From: Clostridiales bacterium
Lineage (GTDB): Bacteria; Bacillota; Clostridia; Lachnospirales; Lachnospiraceae
Assembly (NCBI GenBank): GCA_012837865.1
Contig: DUQJ01000157.1
Location: 1 to 57,214, forward strand
DNA length: 57,214 nt
Reading direction: 5' to 3'
Shown here: piece by piece, positions 37,509 through 45,116 of the stretch
Layout: each line of letters opens with the position of its first letter
Position numbering within the stretch: position 1 is the stretch's first letter
Translations under genes and position numbers: made by a program
Notes under the pieces: model-generated
What the model saw: the letters and a program-made list of their open reading frames with translations, nothing else
The model's database searches: none
What the model was told of the DNA's origin: nothing

Positions 37509-39482
37509 TTAACTTATAGATGCTCCTGCAGGCATATCTTTGTCGGGAACCATAAGTGCTAAATCCCCATTTTCATTTTCAGCACATAATATCATTCCTT
37601 CTGACAAAAGACCTGCAAGTTTAGCTGGTTTTAAGTTTACTACCACCATAACTTTCTTGCCTACCATTTCTTCTGCTGAATAATTTGCTTTAATGCCTGA
37701 TATAATTTGTTTAATTTGATTGCCTATTTTAACTTGCGAACAAAGTAATTTTTTTGATTTTTTAACTTCTTCACATTCTATAACTTCACCTATTTGAAAT
37801 TGCATTGACATAAAATCATCAAATGTTATTTCGGGTTTTTGTTCAATTTCTATTACTGTCTCAGTAGCTTTCTCATTTGTACTTCCATTTAGGTCATTAT
37901 TAGCTGCTTTTTCTTGGTCCACTTTTTCTAGAACCTCTTTGATATCTAGTCTCGCAAATAGTATTTCGGGTTTATCAGTAACTCTATTTCCAGATGGATA
38001 TAGACCGAATTTATTAATTTCTTCAAAGCTTCTTGTAGAAGTATTTAATTGGTCAAATATTTTGTTCGATGTTTCTGGCATAAATGATTCCAATAAAGTC
38101 GTTCCAATACATATACTTTCCACTAAATTATATAAAACAGTTTCAAGACGAGCTTTAGTAGCTTCTTCTCTTGCTAATATCCATGGCATTGTTTCATCAA
38201 TATATTTATTACATCTTTTAAATAAATTAAAGATTTCTGTAATTGCGTCAGCAACTTTAAGTTTGTACATCTTTTCAGATACTTTCTCGTTCGCTGTTAA
38301 TGCTAATTCTTTTAGTTCCATGTCAACATCTTCATTTACATTAGAGTTATTAATTACTCCATCAAAGTATTTGTTAGCCATTGAAATTGTTCTATTTACC
38401 AGATTACCTAAAGTATTTGCTAATTCTGAATTGTTTCTTTCTGTAACGAGTTCCCAAGTAATTGTTCCGTCATTATCAAAAGGCATCTCATGAAGTACAT
38501 AAAACCTGACTGCATCCACTCCAAATACATCAACTAATTGTTCTGCATACATTACATTGCCTTTTGATTTGCTCATTTTATCACCTGCTATACCTTGACG
38601 TAGCCAAGGATGTCCAAATATTTGCTTTGGAAGAGGAACATCAAGAGCCATTAACATAATAGGCCAATATATTGTATGAAATCTTAGAATATCTTTACCA
38701 ATAAGGTGTAAATCTGCTGGCCAATGTGTTTTAAATAAATCTGTATTATCTCCATCTACATCATAGCCAATTCCAGTTATATAATTACTTAATGCATCAA
38801 TCCAAACATATACTATATGTTCCTGATTAAAATCTACTGGTATTCCCCATTTAAATGAAGTTCTAGATACACACAAATCCTGAAGCCCAGCCAAAATAAA
38901 ATTATTCATCATTTCATTTTTTCTTGAAACAGGTTGTATAAAGTCAGGATTCTTATTAATATGTTCAGCTAGTCTATCTGCATATTTGCTTAACTTTAAG
39001 AAATAAGCTTCTTCCTTTGTATGCTCTACACCTCTGCCACAATCAGGGCATTTTCCCTCATCTAGTTGTGAGCTTGTAAAAAAGGATTCACACGGAGTAC
39101 AATACATTCCTTCATAAAATCCCTTATAAATATCACCTTTATCATATAATCTTTTAAATATCTTTTGTACTTGTTTAACATGATCACTATCTGTAGTTCT
39201 AATAAACTTATCATACGAAGTATTCATTAAATCCCAATTAGATTTAATATGGCTGGCAATATCATCTACATAAGCTTTTGGTGATATACCTGCTTCGTTA
39301 GCTTTTTCCTCGATTTTCTGCCCATGTTCATCAGTGCCAGTCATAAAAAAAACTTCGTAGCCCTCAAATCTTTTGTATCTTGCAATACTATCAGCTAATA
39401 TTATCTCATAGGTGTTTCCTATATGTGGAGATCCTGATGTATAGGCAATTGCTGTTGTAATATAATAAGGCCCTTTTTTCAT
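37509..39482 (-). CDS. metG: Methionyl-tRNA synthetase
   Basis: The class I synthetase HIGH motif appears as AYTSGSPHIGNTYE, KMSKS as DKMSKSKGNV, and the zinc knuckle as CTPCESFFTSSQLDEGKCPDCG. The C-terminal 110 residues (ITFDDFMSMQFQIGEVIECEEVKKSKKLLCSQVKIGN ... GKKVMVVVNLKPAKLAGLLSEGMILCA) are the tRNA-binding/dimerisation domain. At 657 residues it matches the long Firmicute type. AGGAGG precedes the ATG. A leader of about 140 bases with a long hairpin lies upstream. Confidence 0.97.
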   Translation of the reverse strand: MKKGPYYITTAIAYTSGSPHIGNTYEIILADSIARYKRFEGYEVFFMTGTDEHGQKIEEKANEAGISPKAYVDDIASHIKSNWDLMNTSYDKFIRTTDSDHVKQVQKIFKRLYDKGDIYKGFYEGMYCTPCESFFTSSQLDEGKCPDCGRGVEHTKEEAYFLKLSKYADRLAEHINKNPDFIQPVSRKNEMMNNFILAGLQDLCVSRTSFKWGIPVDFNQEHIVYVWIDALSNYITGIGYDVDGDNTDLFKTHWPADLHLIGKDILRFHTIYWPIMLMALDVPLPKQIFGHPWLRQGIAGDKMSKSKGNVMYAEQLVDVFGVDAVRFYVLHEMPFDNDGTITWELVTERNNSELANTLGNLVNRTISMANKYFDGVINNSNVNEDVDMELKELALTANEKVSEKMYKLKVADAITEIFNLFKRCNKYIDETMPWILAREEATKARLETVLYNLVESICIGTTLLESFMPETSNKIFDQLNTSTRSFEEINKFGLYPSGNRVTDKPEILFARLDIKEVLEKVDQEKAANNDLNGSTNEKATETVIEIEQKPEITFDDFMSMQFQIGEVIECEEVKKSKKLLCSQVKIGNQIKQIISGIKANYSAEEMVGKKVMVVVNLKPAKLAGLLSEGMILCAENENGDLALMVPDKDMPAGASIS

Positions 39483-39512
39483 TGTTATTCCTCCTAAATA
39501 TAATAAACTAAA

Positions 39513-39568
39513 TCAAGGTTAATTAGAAAGGTATATTCATACCAAATATACGTTCTAACTAACCTTGA
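39513..39568 (-). promoter_or_regulatory. Long hairpin in the metG leader
   Basis: On the minus strand TCAAGGTTAGTTAGAA ... TTCTAATTAACCTTGA, with inner GTATATT/AATATAC, forms a stem of about 23 pairs capped by TGGTATG and followed by a T-rich tract, 31 bases before the metG start. It could be an intrinsic attenuator. No T-box (GGTGGNACC) motif is present. Confidence 0.55.
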
Positions 39569-39633
39569 CCTAGTTAAGTCTACCCTCTTTGTCCCCAAAA
39601 CAAATTAATACTTCTCCTGTATCAACCTTATTA

Positions 39634-39662
39634 AGCATATCAAATCAATTTATAATTGTCAA
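39634..39662 (-). promoter_or_regulatory. Putative metG promoter
   Basis: On the minus strand TTGACA-N17-TATGCT lies about 150 bases upstream of the metG start. The -35 is perfect and the -10 matches four of six. The rest of this 312-base intergenic region, up to the next gene, shows only a possible TATAAT at 39751 for the LiaF-like gene. Confidence 0.6.
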
Positions 39663-39794
39663 TAATTTTTGTCTATATTATAACTATTTTTTTATAAAAC
39701 TTGATTCTAGAAGCCATATAAAGTATTATTAGTTTTATAATGACATATACTATAATGTTTCGCAATACTATAGTTTTTAATAGGAGGATACTTA

Positions 39795-40457
39795 ATGAAA
39801 AGTAGAATTAATAATATATTGTGGGGGTTATACATATTGGGCATTGGAATTGGCCTCGCTGGTAACTCTTTGGGTTTTTGGGATTTTAGATTGTTTTTCC
39901 CCGGATGGTGGACGTTTTTTATTATTATACCTTGTGTAATAAGTATAATTCATAATGGGTTTGATGACATTTCTACACTTGGTCTTATAACTGGTGTTCT
40001 TCTATTGTTAGATGCTCAGCCAATGATCGATTATAATGTTCGTAGGTTAGTCCTTCCTATACTATTTATATATATAGGTATTCGTATTATCTTTAATAAT
40101 CCTTTTAAAAATAATATACAAGTTAAAAACGATAATAATATTGAATTTTCCTCGCTTTTTAACAATAATAGTTATCAAATTGTAAATGAAAACTTTTACG
40201 GTGGAAATCTAACTTCTATTTTTGGTGGTTTAAAGCTCGATTTACAGAAGTCTATTATTAACGAAGATATCGCAATAAATGTAACTACAACATTTGCAGG
40301 AATAGATATTCTCGTACCAAAAGGTATAAATGTAAAAGTAAAAAATATTCCTATTTTCGGTGGTGTTAGTAATAAGGCTAGTAAGAATTCTATTCCAAGC
40401 GCACCAACAATCTATGTTAATTCAACTTGTATGTTTGGAGGGATAACGATAAAATGA
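39795..40457 (+). CDS. LiaF-like membrane protein
   Basis: Three or four N-terminal membrane segments (to about residue 100, with WGLYILGIGIGLAGNSLGFWDF and FFPGWWTFFIIIPC) are followed by a soluble C-terminal domain. The domain has repeated FGG turns (SIFGGLKLDL, TFAGIDILVPKGINVKVKNIPIFGGVSNKA, NSTCMFGGITIK). This is the layout of the cell-wall-antibiotic-response LiaF group. No LiaRS-like two-component pair is adjacent. AGGAGG precedes the ATG. The stop overlaps the next start as ATGA. Confidence 0.82.
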   Translation: MKSRINNILWGLYILGIGIGLAGNSLGFWDFRLFFPGWWTFFIIIPCVISIIHNGFDDISTLGLITGVLLLLDAQPMIDYNVRRLVLPILFIYIGIRIIFNNPFKNNIQVKNDNNIEFSSLFNNNSYQIVNENFYGGNLTSIFGGLKLDLQKSIINEDIAINVTTTFAGIDILVPKGINVKVKNIPIFGGVSNKASKNSIPSAPTIYVNSTCMFGGITIK

Positions 40458-41275
40458 CAACATTTCAAAAAATGATCCAATATATCGCAATGGGATTTGC
40501 TGGGCTATTAGCTTTGTTTATTCTATTTGTTACATTAGGTGTGGTTTTTCCTTTTCTTTCAATTACAGGTTCATTTGACGATAACACCTCTAATTACTCT
40601 AAAGAATTCGAAAATATAACTTCTTTAGATATAGATGTTGGTGCTGCTAACTTCTATATTAAAACAGGAGATAAATTTAAGGTTGAAGCGAAAAACATCT
40701 CTAGCAACTTCAAAGTAAGTGTTTCTCAAAATAATAACTTGAGAATTAGTAATACTAATATTAAAAACAATCTATTCTCGAGCACTAAAATAAATAAGCA
40801 TGCTAAAATAACTGTTTTTCTGCCAGAAAACTTTATTGCTGATAATATCACTTTAGATGCTGGTGCTGGTAATGTTCATATTGATTTATTAAACACTCAT
40901 AAGTTAACATTTAATGCTGGTGCAGGTAATATTATTGCAAATAATATAAATGCTAAACATCTAATACTAAATGGTGGAGTAGGTAATGTTTCCTTCACTA
41001 ACTCTGTATTCAATAGTTCATACATTGTTGCTGGTGTCGGCAATTTGTCTTTTGAAGGTGTTTTATATGGAATAAATAAAATAAGTTGTGGGGTAGGTAA
41101 TTTAACATTAAATATAAACTCTAAATTTGAAGATTATGATATGTCTGTTTCATCGGGTATTGGTAAAATTATGATTAATGGACAAAGCCATACTAATTTT
41201 AACTCTGATAATGGTAAGAGTAATTTATTAACGATTAATGGTGGAATAGGTAATGTTTTTATAAACTTTGAATGA
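40454..41275 (+). CDS. DUF4097-like membrane-anchored beta-solenoid protein
   Basis: One N-terminal membrane segment (residues about 8-35) precedes a beta-helical domain with repeating turns (LDAGAGNVHID, FNAGAGNIIAN, LNGGVGNVSFT, VAGVGNLSFEG, SCGVGNLTLN, SSGIGKIMING, NGGIGNVFINF), about 20 residues apart. This resembles DUF4097/DUF2807 proteins common in envelope-stress loci. The ATG used overlaps the previous stop (ATGA) and has GGAGGG 11 bases upstream; the longer ORF-track start lacks support. It is co-transcribed with the LiaF-like gene. Confidence 0.82.
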   Translation: MTTFQKMIQYIAMGFAGLLALFILFVTLGVVFPFLSITGSFDDNTSNYSKEFENITSLDIDVGAANFYIKTGDKFKVEAKNISSNFKVSVSQNNNLRISNTNIKNNLFSSTKINKHAKITVFLPENFIADNITLDAGAGNVHIDLLNTHKLTFNAGAGNIIANNINAKHLILNGGVGNVSFTNSVFNSSYIVAGVGNLSFEGVLYGINKISCGVGNLTLNINSKFEDYDMSVSSGIGKIMINGQSHTNFNSDNGKSNLLTINGGIGNVFINFE

Positions 41276-41302
41276 TTTACTTTTTAAATTAGGAGTGAAA
41301 CG

Positions 41303-42040
41303 ATGGATGCTTTGCTTTTTGAACAAGCATGTGAAAAAACAATAAATAACAATATAGAACCTTCTACTATTGGCACTCTAAGTGAAAAAACGATTCATTC
41401 TGTTCTAAAGAATTATTATTCACCAGATATTTCTAATCAGGAAATAAGAGTGGATAATTATATTGCTGATATAATGAAGGGTGATCACATTATAGAAATT
41501 CAAACCGGTAATTTTAACAAACTTCGTAAAAAACTTGAAGTATACCTTGTTAATTATAAAGTCACAATTGTATATCCTGTTTCAAGAACCAAACTAATAC
41601 ATTGGATTAACCCCGATACCGGTGAAATTCATAAACCCAGAAAATCTACTAAAACAGGTAGCTATTATGAAATATTTAAAGAATTATATAAAATTAAACC
41701 CTTTTTATTAAATGAAAATATCAGTTTCAACATATTATTACTTAATGTTGATGAATATAGATACCTTGATGGATGGAGTAAAGACAAAAAGAAGGGTGCT
41801 AGTAAATGTGATAAGATCCCAACTAAGCTAGTTGAAGATATCGCAATTAATAGCATCATAGATTATGGCAATTTAATTCCAGATGGTTTGAATAAAGAAT
41901 TTACTTCTAGGCATTTTGCAAAAGCTGCCAAAATACCAATTAAATTAAGTCAAATAACATTAAATATCTTGTTTTTTGTTGGAGCAGTCATAAGATCAGA
42001 TAAAGATGGCAATTCTTATTTATATCAACGAAATTTTTAA
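41303..42040 (+). CDS. Unknown protein with possible PD-(D/E)XK nuclease-like core
   Basis: I do not recognise a named family. Residues 20-75 (LSEKTIHSVLKNYY ... QEIRVDNYIADIMKGDHIIEIQTGNFNKLRKKLEVYL) show the Glu ... Asp ... ExQ pattern of PD-(D/E)XK folds. The C-terminal region (FTSRHFAKAAKIPIKLSQITLNILFFVGAVIRSDKDGNSYLYQRNF) looks like a winged helix. A DNA-handling role is only an inference. It has no membrane segment, although its neighbours are envelope genes. AGGAG precedes the ATG. Confidence 0.6.
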   Translation: MDALLFEQACEKTINNNIEPSTIGTLSEKTIHSVLKNYYSPDISNQEIRVDNYIADIMKGDHIIEIQTGNFNKLRKKLEVYLVNYKVTIVYPVSRTKLIHWINPDTGEIHKPRKSTKTGSYYEIFKELYKIKPFLLNENISFNILLLNVDEYRYLDGWSKDKKKGASKCDKIPTKLVEDIAINSIIDYGNLIPDGLNKEFTSRHFAKAAKIPIKLSQITLNILFFVGAVIRSDKDGNSYLYQRNF

Positions 42041-42067
42041 TAATTACACGCTTATATGCGTTTTTTA

Positions 42068-42076
42068 TGTTATACT
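42068..42076 (+). promoter_or_regulatory. Extended -10 promoter of the S1-domain gene
   Basis: TG-T-TATACT lies 30 bases before the start codon, with no clear -35. Just upstream ACGC-TTATAT-GCGT followed by six T (42048-42066) may be a weak terminator for the preceding gene. Confidence 0.5.
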
Positions 42077-42106
42077 ATATATATTATATGCTTTGGAGGA
42101 ATTAAA

Positions 42107-43039
42107 ATGAGTACAGAACAAACAAATCAAGAAACAATCCCATCTATGGATGATTTTAAAGATGATATTGAAAAATCTTTTAAAAAATTAAAAGTTGGTG
42201 ATCTCGTTACAGGAACAATTATTGACATTTCAGAAACTGGAGTTACACTAGACTTAGAGTCTTATGCCGAGGGAATTATCAATGTTAACGAACTTAGTAA
42301 TGATCCTTCATTTTCTTTAAATGATGATTTAGTATTAAACGATTCTATTACAACAATAGTTGTCAAAGAAGACGATGGTAATGGTAATATCCTATTATCA
42401 AAAAAACAAGCCGATGACATAGTAGCATGGGATAAGTTGGTTGAACTCAATAACAATCAAACTATAGTTGAAGTCAAAATATCACAAGCTGTAAAGGCAG
42501 GAGTTATTGCTTATTTACAGGGTATACGTGGTTTTATACCTGCTTCACAGTTATCAGTTAGTTATGTAGAAAATCTAGAAGAATGGGTTGGAAAAACAAT
42601 CGAAGCAACAGTAATTACAGCTTCATCTGATGAGAGACGTTTGATTTTATCAGGTAAGGAAGTTGAATTAAAAAAACAATTAGCTGATCAAGATAGTAAA
42701 ATGGCTAACTTACAAATAGGTATTATTGTTAAAGGTCTTGTAGAAACAATCGTTCCTTACGGTGCTTTTGTTAAACTCGAAAATGGTCTAACTGGATTAG
42801 TTCATATTTCACAGATAGCTAATAAAAGGATCAACTCACCTAATGAAATTATAAAAGAAGGCGAAGAAGTTAATGTAAAAATTCTAGCTATAAAAGATGG
42901 TAAAATCAGTTTAAGTATCAAAGGTGCTCAATCTAATGAATATGTGGTTGATGATCTAAGAGAATTAAAATCATCCTATAATAGTGGTGGTGATGTAACT
43001 ACTGATCTTAGTTCATTATTAAAAGATATTAAATTATAA
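42107..43039 (+). CDS. S1 RNA-binding domain protein (ribosomal S1-like)
   Basis: Three S1 domains in tandem: VGDLVTGTIIDISETGVTLDLESYAEGIINVNELS (about 25-95), TIVEVKISQAVKAGVIAYLQGIRGFIPASQLS (about 108-170) and IGIIVKGLVETIVPYGAFVKLENGLTGLVHISQIANKRI (about 193-270). It is the short S1-like type of Firmicutes, with roles in translation or RNA turnover rather than as the full six-domain S1. GGAGGA lies 6 bases before the chosen ATG; the ORF-track start adds 17 hydrophobic residues upstream of that site and is rejected. Confidence 0.9.
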   Translation: MSTEQTNQETIPSMDDFKDDIEKSFKKLKVGDLVTGTIIDISETGVTLDLESYAEGIINVNELSNDPSFSLNDDLVLNDSITTIVVKEDDGNGNILLSKKQADDIVAWDKLVELNNNQTIVEVKISQAVKAGVIAYLQGIRGFIPASQLSVSYVENLEEWVGKTIEATVITASSDERRLILSGKEVELKKQLADQDSKMANLQIGIIVKGLVETIVPYGAFVKLENGLTGLVHISQIANKRINSPNEIIKEGEEVNVKILAIKDGKISLSIKGAQSNEYVVDDLRELKSSYNSGGDVTTDLSSLLKDIKL

Positions 43040-43050
43040 ATTATCCATTA

Positions 43051-43095
43051 AAAGGTCAAGGTTAATTCGTATGAATGCCTTGACCTTTGTTTTTA
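43051..43095 (+). terminator. Terminator of the S1-domain gene
   Basis: AAAGGTCAAGG and GCCTTGACCTTT form a stem around TTAATTCGTATGAAT, followed by TTTGTTTTT. The left arm and loop share TCAAGGTTAATT with the metG leader hairpin. Confidence 0.9.
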
Positions 43096-43126
43096 TATAA
43101 AATCGTTTTTATTTCTCTGTTTTATA

Positions 43127-43155
43127 TTGACATCTACAAGTTTACAAGCTATAAT
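43127..43155 (+). promoter_or_regulatory. Consensus sigma-A promoter of the ABC exporter operon
   Basis: TTGACA-N17-TATAAT, a perfect match in both hexamers and spacing. It should start transcripts near 43162, about 220 bases before the first exporter gene. Confidence 0.92.
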
Positions 43156-43190
43156 TAGCAAGACTATTAAAGAAAGAGAGGTTAAACAAT

Positions 43191-43265
43191 ATGATAAATA
43201 CTACATCTGTGGCATATATTAACATTATCCATCTGCTTACCTCGACTATAGGTATTTATTTATAA
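43191..43265 (+). CDS. Putative regulatory leader peptide of the ABC exporter operon
   Basis: A 24-codon ORF (MINTTSVAYINIIHLLTSTIGIYL) begins 29 bases after the predicted transcript start, with AGAGAGG 8 bases before its ATG. It ends 38 bases before an intrinsic terminator that precedes the exporter genes. Position and size fit leader peptides such as BmrB, where ribosome stalling by antibiotics stops terminator formation. The peptide sequence itself is not known to me. Confidence 0.6.
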   Translation: MINTTSVAYINIIHLLTSTIGIYL

Positions 43266-43280
43266 TTAGTTTCAATTATT

Positions 43281-43340
43281 ATAAATATGTCTATATTTAT
43301 ATGTCGTGGTTTCACAACCATGGCTTATTTTTTTTTTAAA
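43281..43340 (+). terminator. Leader attenuator upstream of the ABC exporter genes
   Basis: A 9-pair stem (GTCGTGGTT-TCAC-AACCATGGC, 43303-43324) followed by TTATTTTTTTTTT is an intrinsic terminator in the leader. Just before it ATAAATAT-N4-ATATTTAT forms another stem. Transcription must read through to reach the exporter genes. Confidence 0.8.
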
Positions 43341-43382
43341 TATATAGTTTGTAGTAATCCGTAACTTTTGATGGAGGTCATA

Positions 43383-45116
43383 ATGAAAAAAATAAGTTCC
43401 TTAATTCTAAAATACTGGTATGCATATGTAATTGCAATCATTGCAATGATTATAAGTGTTTCACTTGATATGCTATCTCCTTTTGTAACAAAATATATAA
43501 TTGATGATGTTATTATTGGTGGTAACATCAATTTATTAACTAAACTTTTAATAATGGTTTTACTTATCGGGCTTGGAAGGGCAATTTTTCAGTATATAAA
43601 AGAAATTATATTCGATATGGTGAGTTCTAAAATTGCTACTGATTTAAGAAAACAATTATTTGAACATATTCAGGGCCTGTCACTTAGTTTCTTTGATAAA
43701 AACAACACTGGTGAATTAATGTCTAGAGTAAAGGATGACATTGACAATATATGGAATGCAATTGGTTTTGTTGGAATGTTACTTATTGAGGTTGTAATTC
43801 ATACTTCGCTAGCATTGTTTTTTATGTTTCGCTTAAGCACTAAGTTAACCATTATACCTTTAATTGCAATGCCTACAGTTGCTGCACTAGCAATTATAAT
43901 GCAAAGACATTTAGGTAAAATTTACGAACAAATAAGTGAAGAAAATGCTAAGCTCAATACCGTAGCACAAGAAAATATAGCAGGCTCTAGAACTGTTAAA
44001 GCATATGCTAAAGAAGATTTCGAGATCAAAAAGTTCTTTTCACGTAATAAACGTTACTATAATTTAAACATGCAGCAATCCAAAGTTTTTATTAAGTATT
44101 ATCCCCTCTTTCAATTTGTATCAAAACTAGTACCTTTATTAATAATTATTTTTGGTGGTAATGAGGTAATAAGAGGGAATATTACATTGGGAGATCTAGG
44201 TGCTTATGTAGAATATTCAATGAATATTGTATGGCCTATGGAAATGCTTGGTTGGCTAACTAACGATTTTTCTTCTGCAGTTGCTTCGAACAAAAAAATC
44301 AATGCAATTTACGAACAAACATCAGAAATAGCTAATAACAATTCCCCTCTTGTCTTAGACAATGTTAATGGACATATTAATTTCAATAATGTTAGTTTAC
44401 AACTTGGAGACAAAGAAATATTACATGATATAAGTTTTGATTTAAAACCTGGTAAGACTTTAGGTATAATGGGTTCCACTGGATCAGGTAAAACTTCTAT
44501 AATTAATGTGTTACAACGGTTTTATAATATAACAAAAGGCGAAATTACGCTTGATTCAATTAACATTAATGATTTAAGTTTAAATCAACTGAGAAATAAT
44601 ATTTCGGTTGTTAATCAAGATGTCTTTCTGTTTTCTACTACAATAAGTAATAATATTAAACTTGGTGATGCTAATAACATTAATGATGATGATATTATAA
44701 AATCTGTTGATCAAGCTAAGGCAAAAGATTTTATAGAATCTATGAACAATAAATATAAAACTATAATTGGAGAACGTGGAGTCGGATTATCTGGTGGACA
44801 AAAACAAAGAATCAGCATTGCTAGAACTCTATCTAAGAAAACACCGGTAATTGTCTTGGACGACTCAACTTCTGCTTTAGATACAGAAACAGAATTCTCA
44901 ATACAAGAATCTTTAGATAGGATTGACGCTACTAAAATAATTATTGCTCATAGAATATCTGCAGTAAAAAATGCTGACGAAATTATTATTTTAAATAATG
45001 GCAAAATTACTGAAAGAGGAACTCATGATTCGTTACTAGAACAAAAGGGTTATTACTATCAAACCTATATATCACAATATGCAAATATGAATGAGGAGGT
45101 GGTTTTATGCCGATAA
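43383..45116 (+). CDS. ABC multidrug exporter half-transporter, degenerate-site subunit (BmrC-like)
   Basis: An N-terminal six-helix exporter domain (to about 310) and an ATPase domain are present. Walker A is GSTGSGKTS, the Q-loop VVNQDVFLFS, the signature LSGGQKQRISIAR, and Walker B VIVLDDSTSALD. Asp replaces the catalytic Glu after Walker B, the mark of the degenerate site in heterodimeric exporters such as BmrC/LmrC. The start is the ATG 5 bases after GGAGG. The 3' end overlaps the second subunit by 10 bases. The likely role is drug or lipid efflux. Confidence 0.9.
   Translation: MKKISSLILKYWYAYVIAIIAMIISVSLDMLSPFVTKYIIDDVIIGGNINLLTKLLIMVLLIGLGRAIFQYIKEIIFDMVSSKIATDLRKQLFEHIQGLSLSFFDKNNTGELMSRVKDDIDNIWNAIGFVGMLLIEVVIHTSLALFFMFRLSTKLTIIPLIAMPTVAALAIIMQRHLGKIYEQISEENAKLNTVAQENIAGSRTVKAYAKEDFEIKKFFSRNKRYYNLNMQQSKVFIKYYPLFQFVSKLVPLLIIIFGGNEVIRGNITLGDLGAYVEYSMNIVWPMEMLGWLTNDFSSAVASNKKINAIYEQTSEIANNNSPLVLDNVNGHINFNNVSLQLGDKEILHDISFDLKPGKTLGIMGSTGSGKTSIINVLQRFYNITKGEITLDSININDLSLNQLRNNISVVNQDVFLFSTTISNNIKLGDANNINDDDIIKSVDQAKAKDFIESMNNKYKTIIGERGVGLSGGQKQRISIARTLSKKTPVIVLDDSTSALDTETEFSIQESLDRIDATKIIIAHRISAVKNADEIIILNNGKITERGTHDSLLEQKGYYYQTYISQYANMNEEVVLCR

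Noticed and set aside
37939-38493. 184-aa plus-strand ORF within metG
   Set aside because: It lies wholly opposite conserved synthetase sequence and has a composition typical of reverse-frame translation.
39483-39662. T-box riboswitch upstream of metG
   Set aside because: An AGTA-like and an AAAGAGG-like motif occur, but there is no GGTGGNACC T-box sequence or antiterminator bulge, and the leader is too short for stem I.
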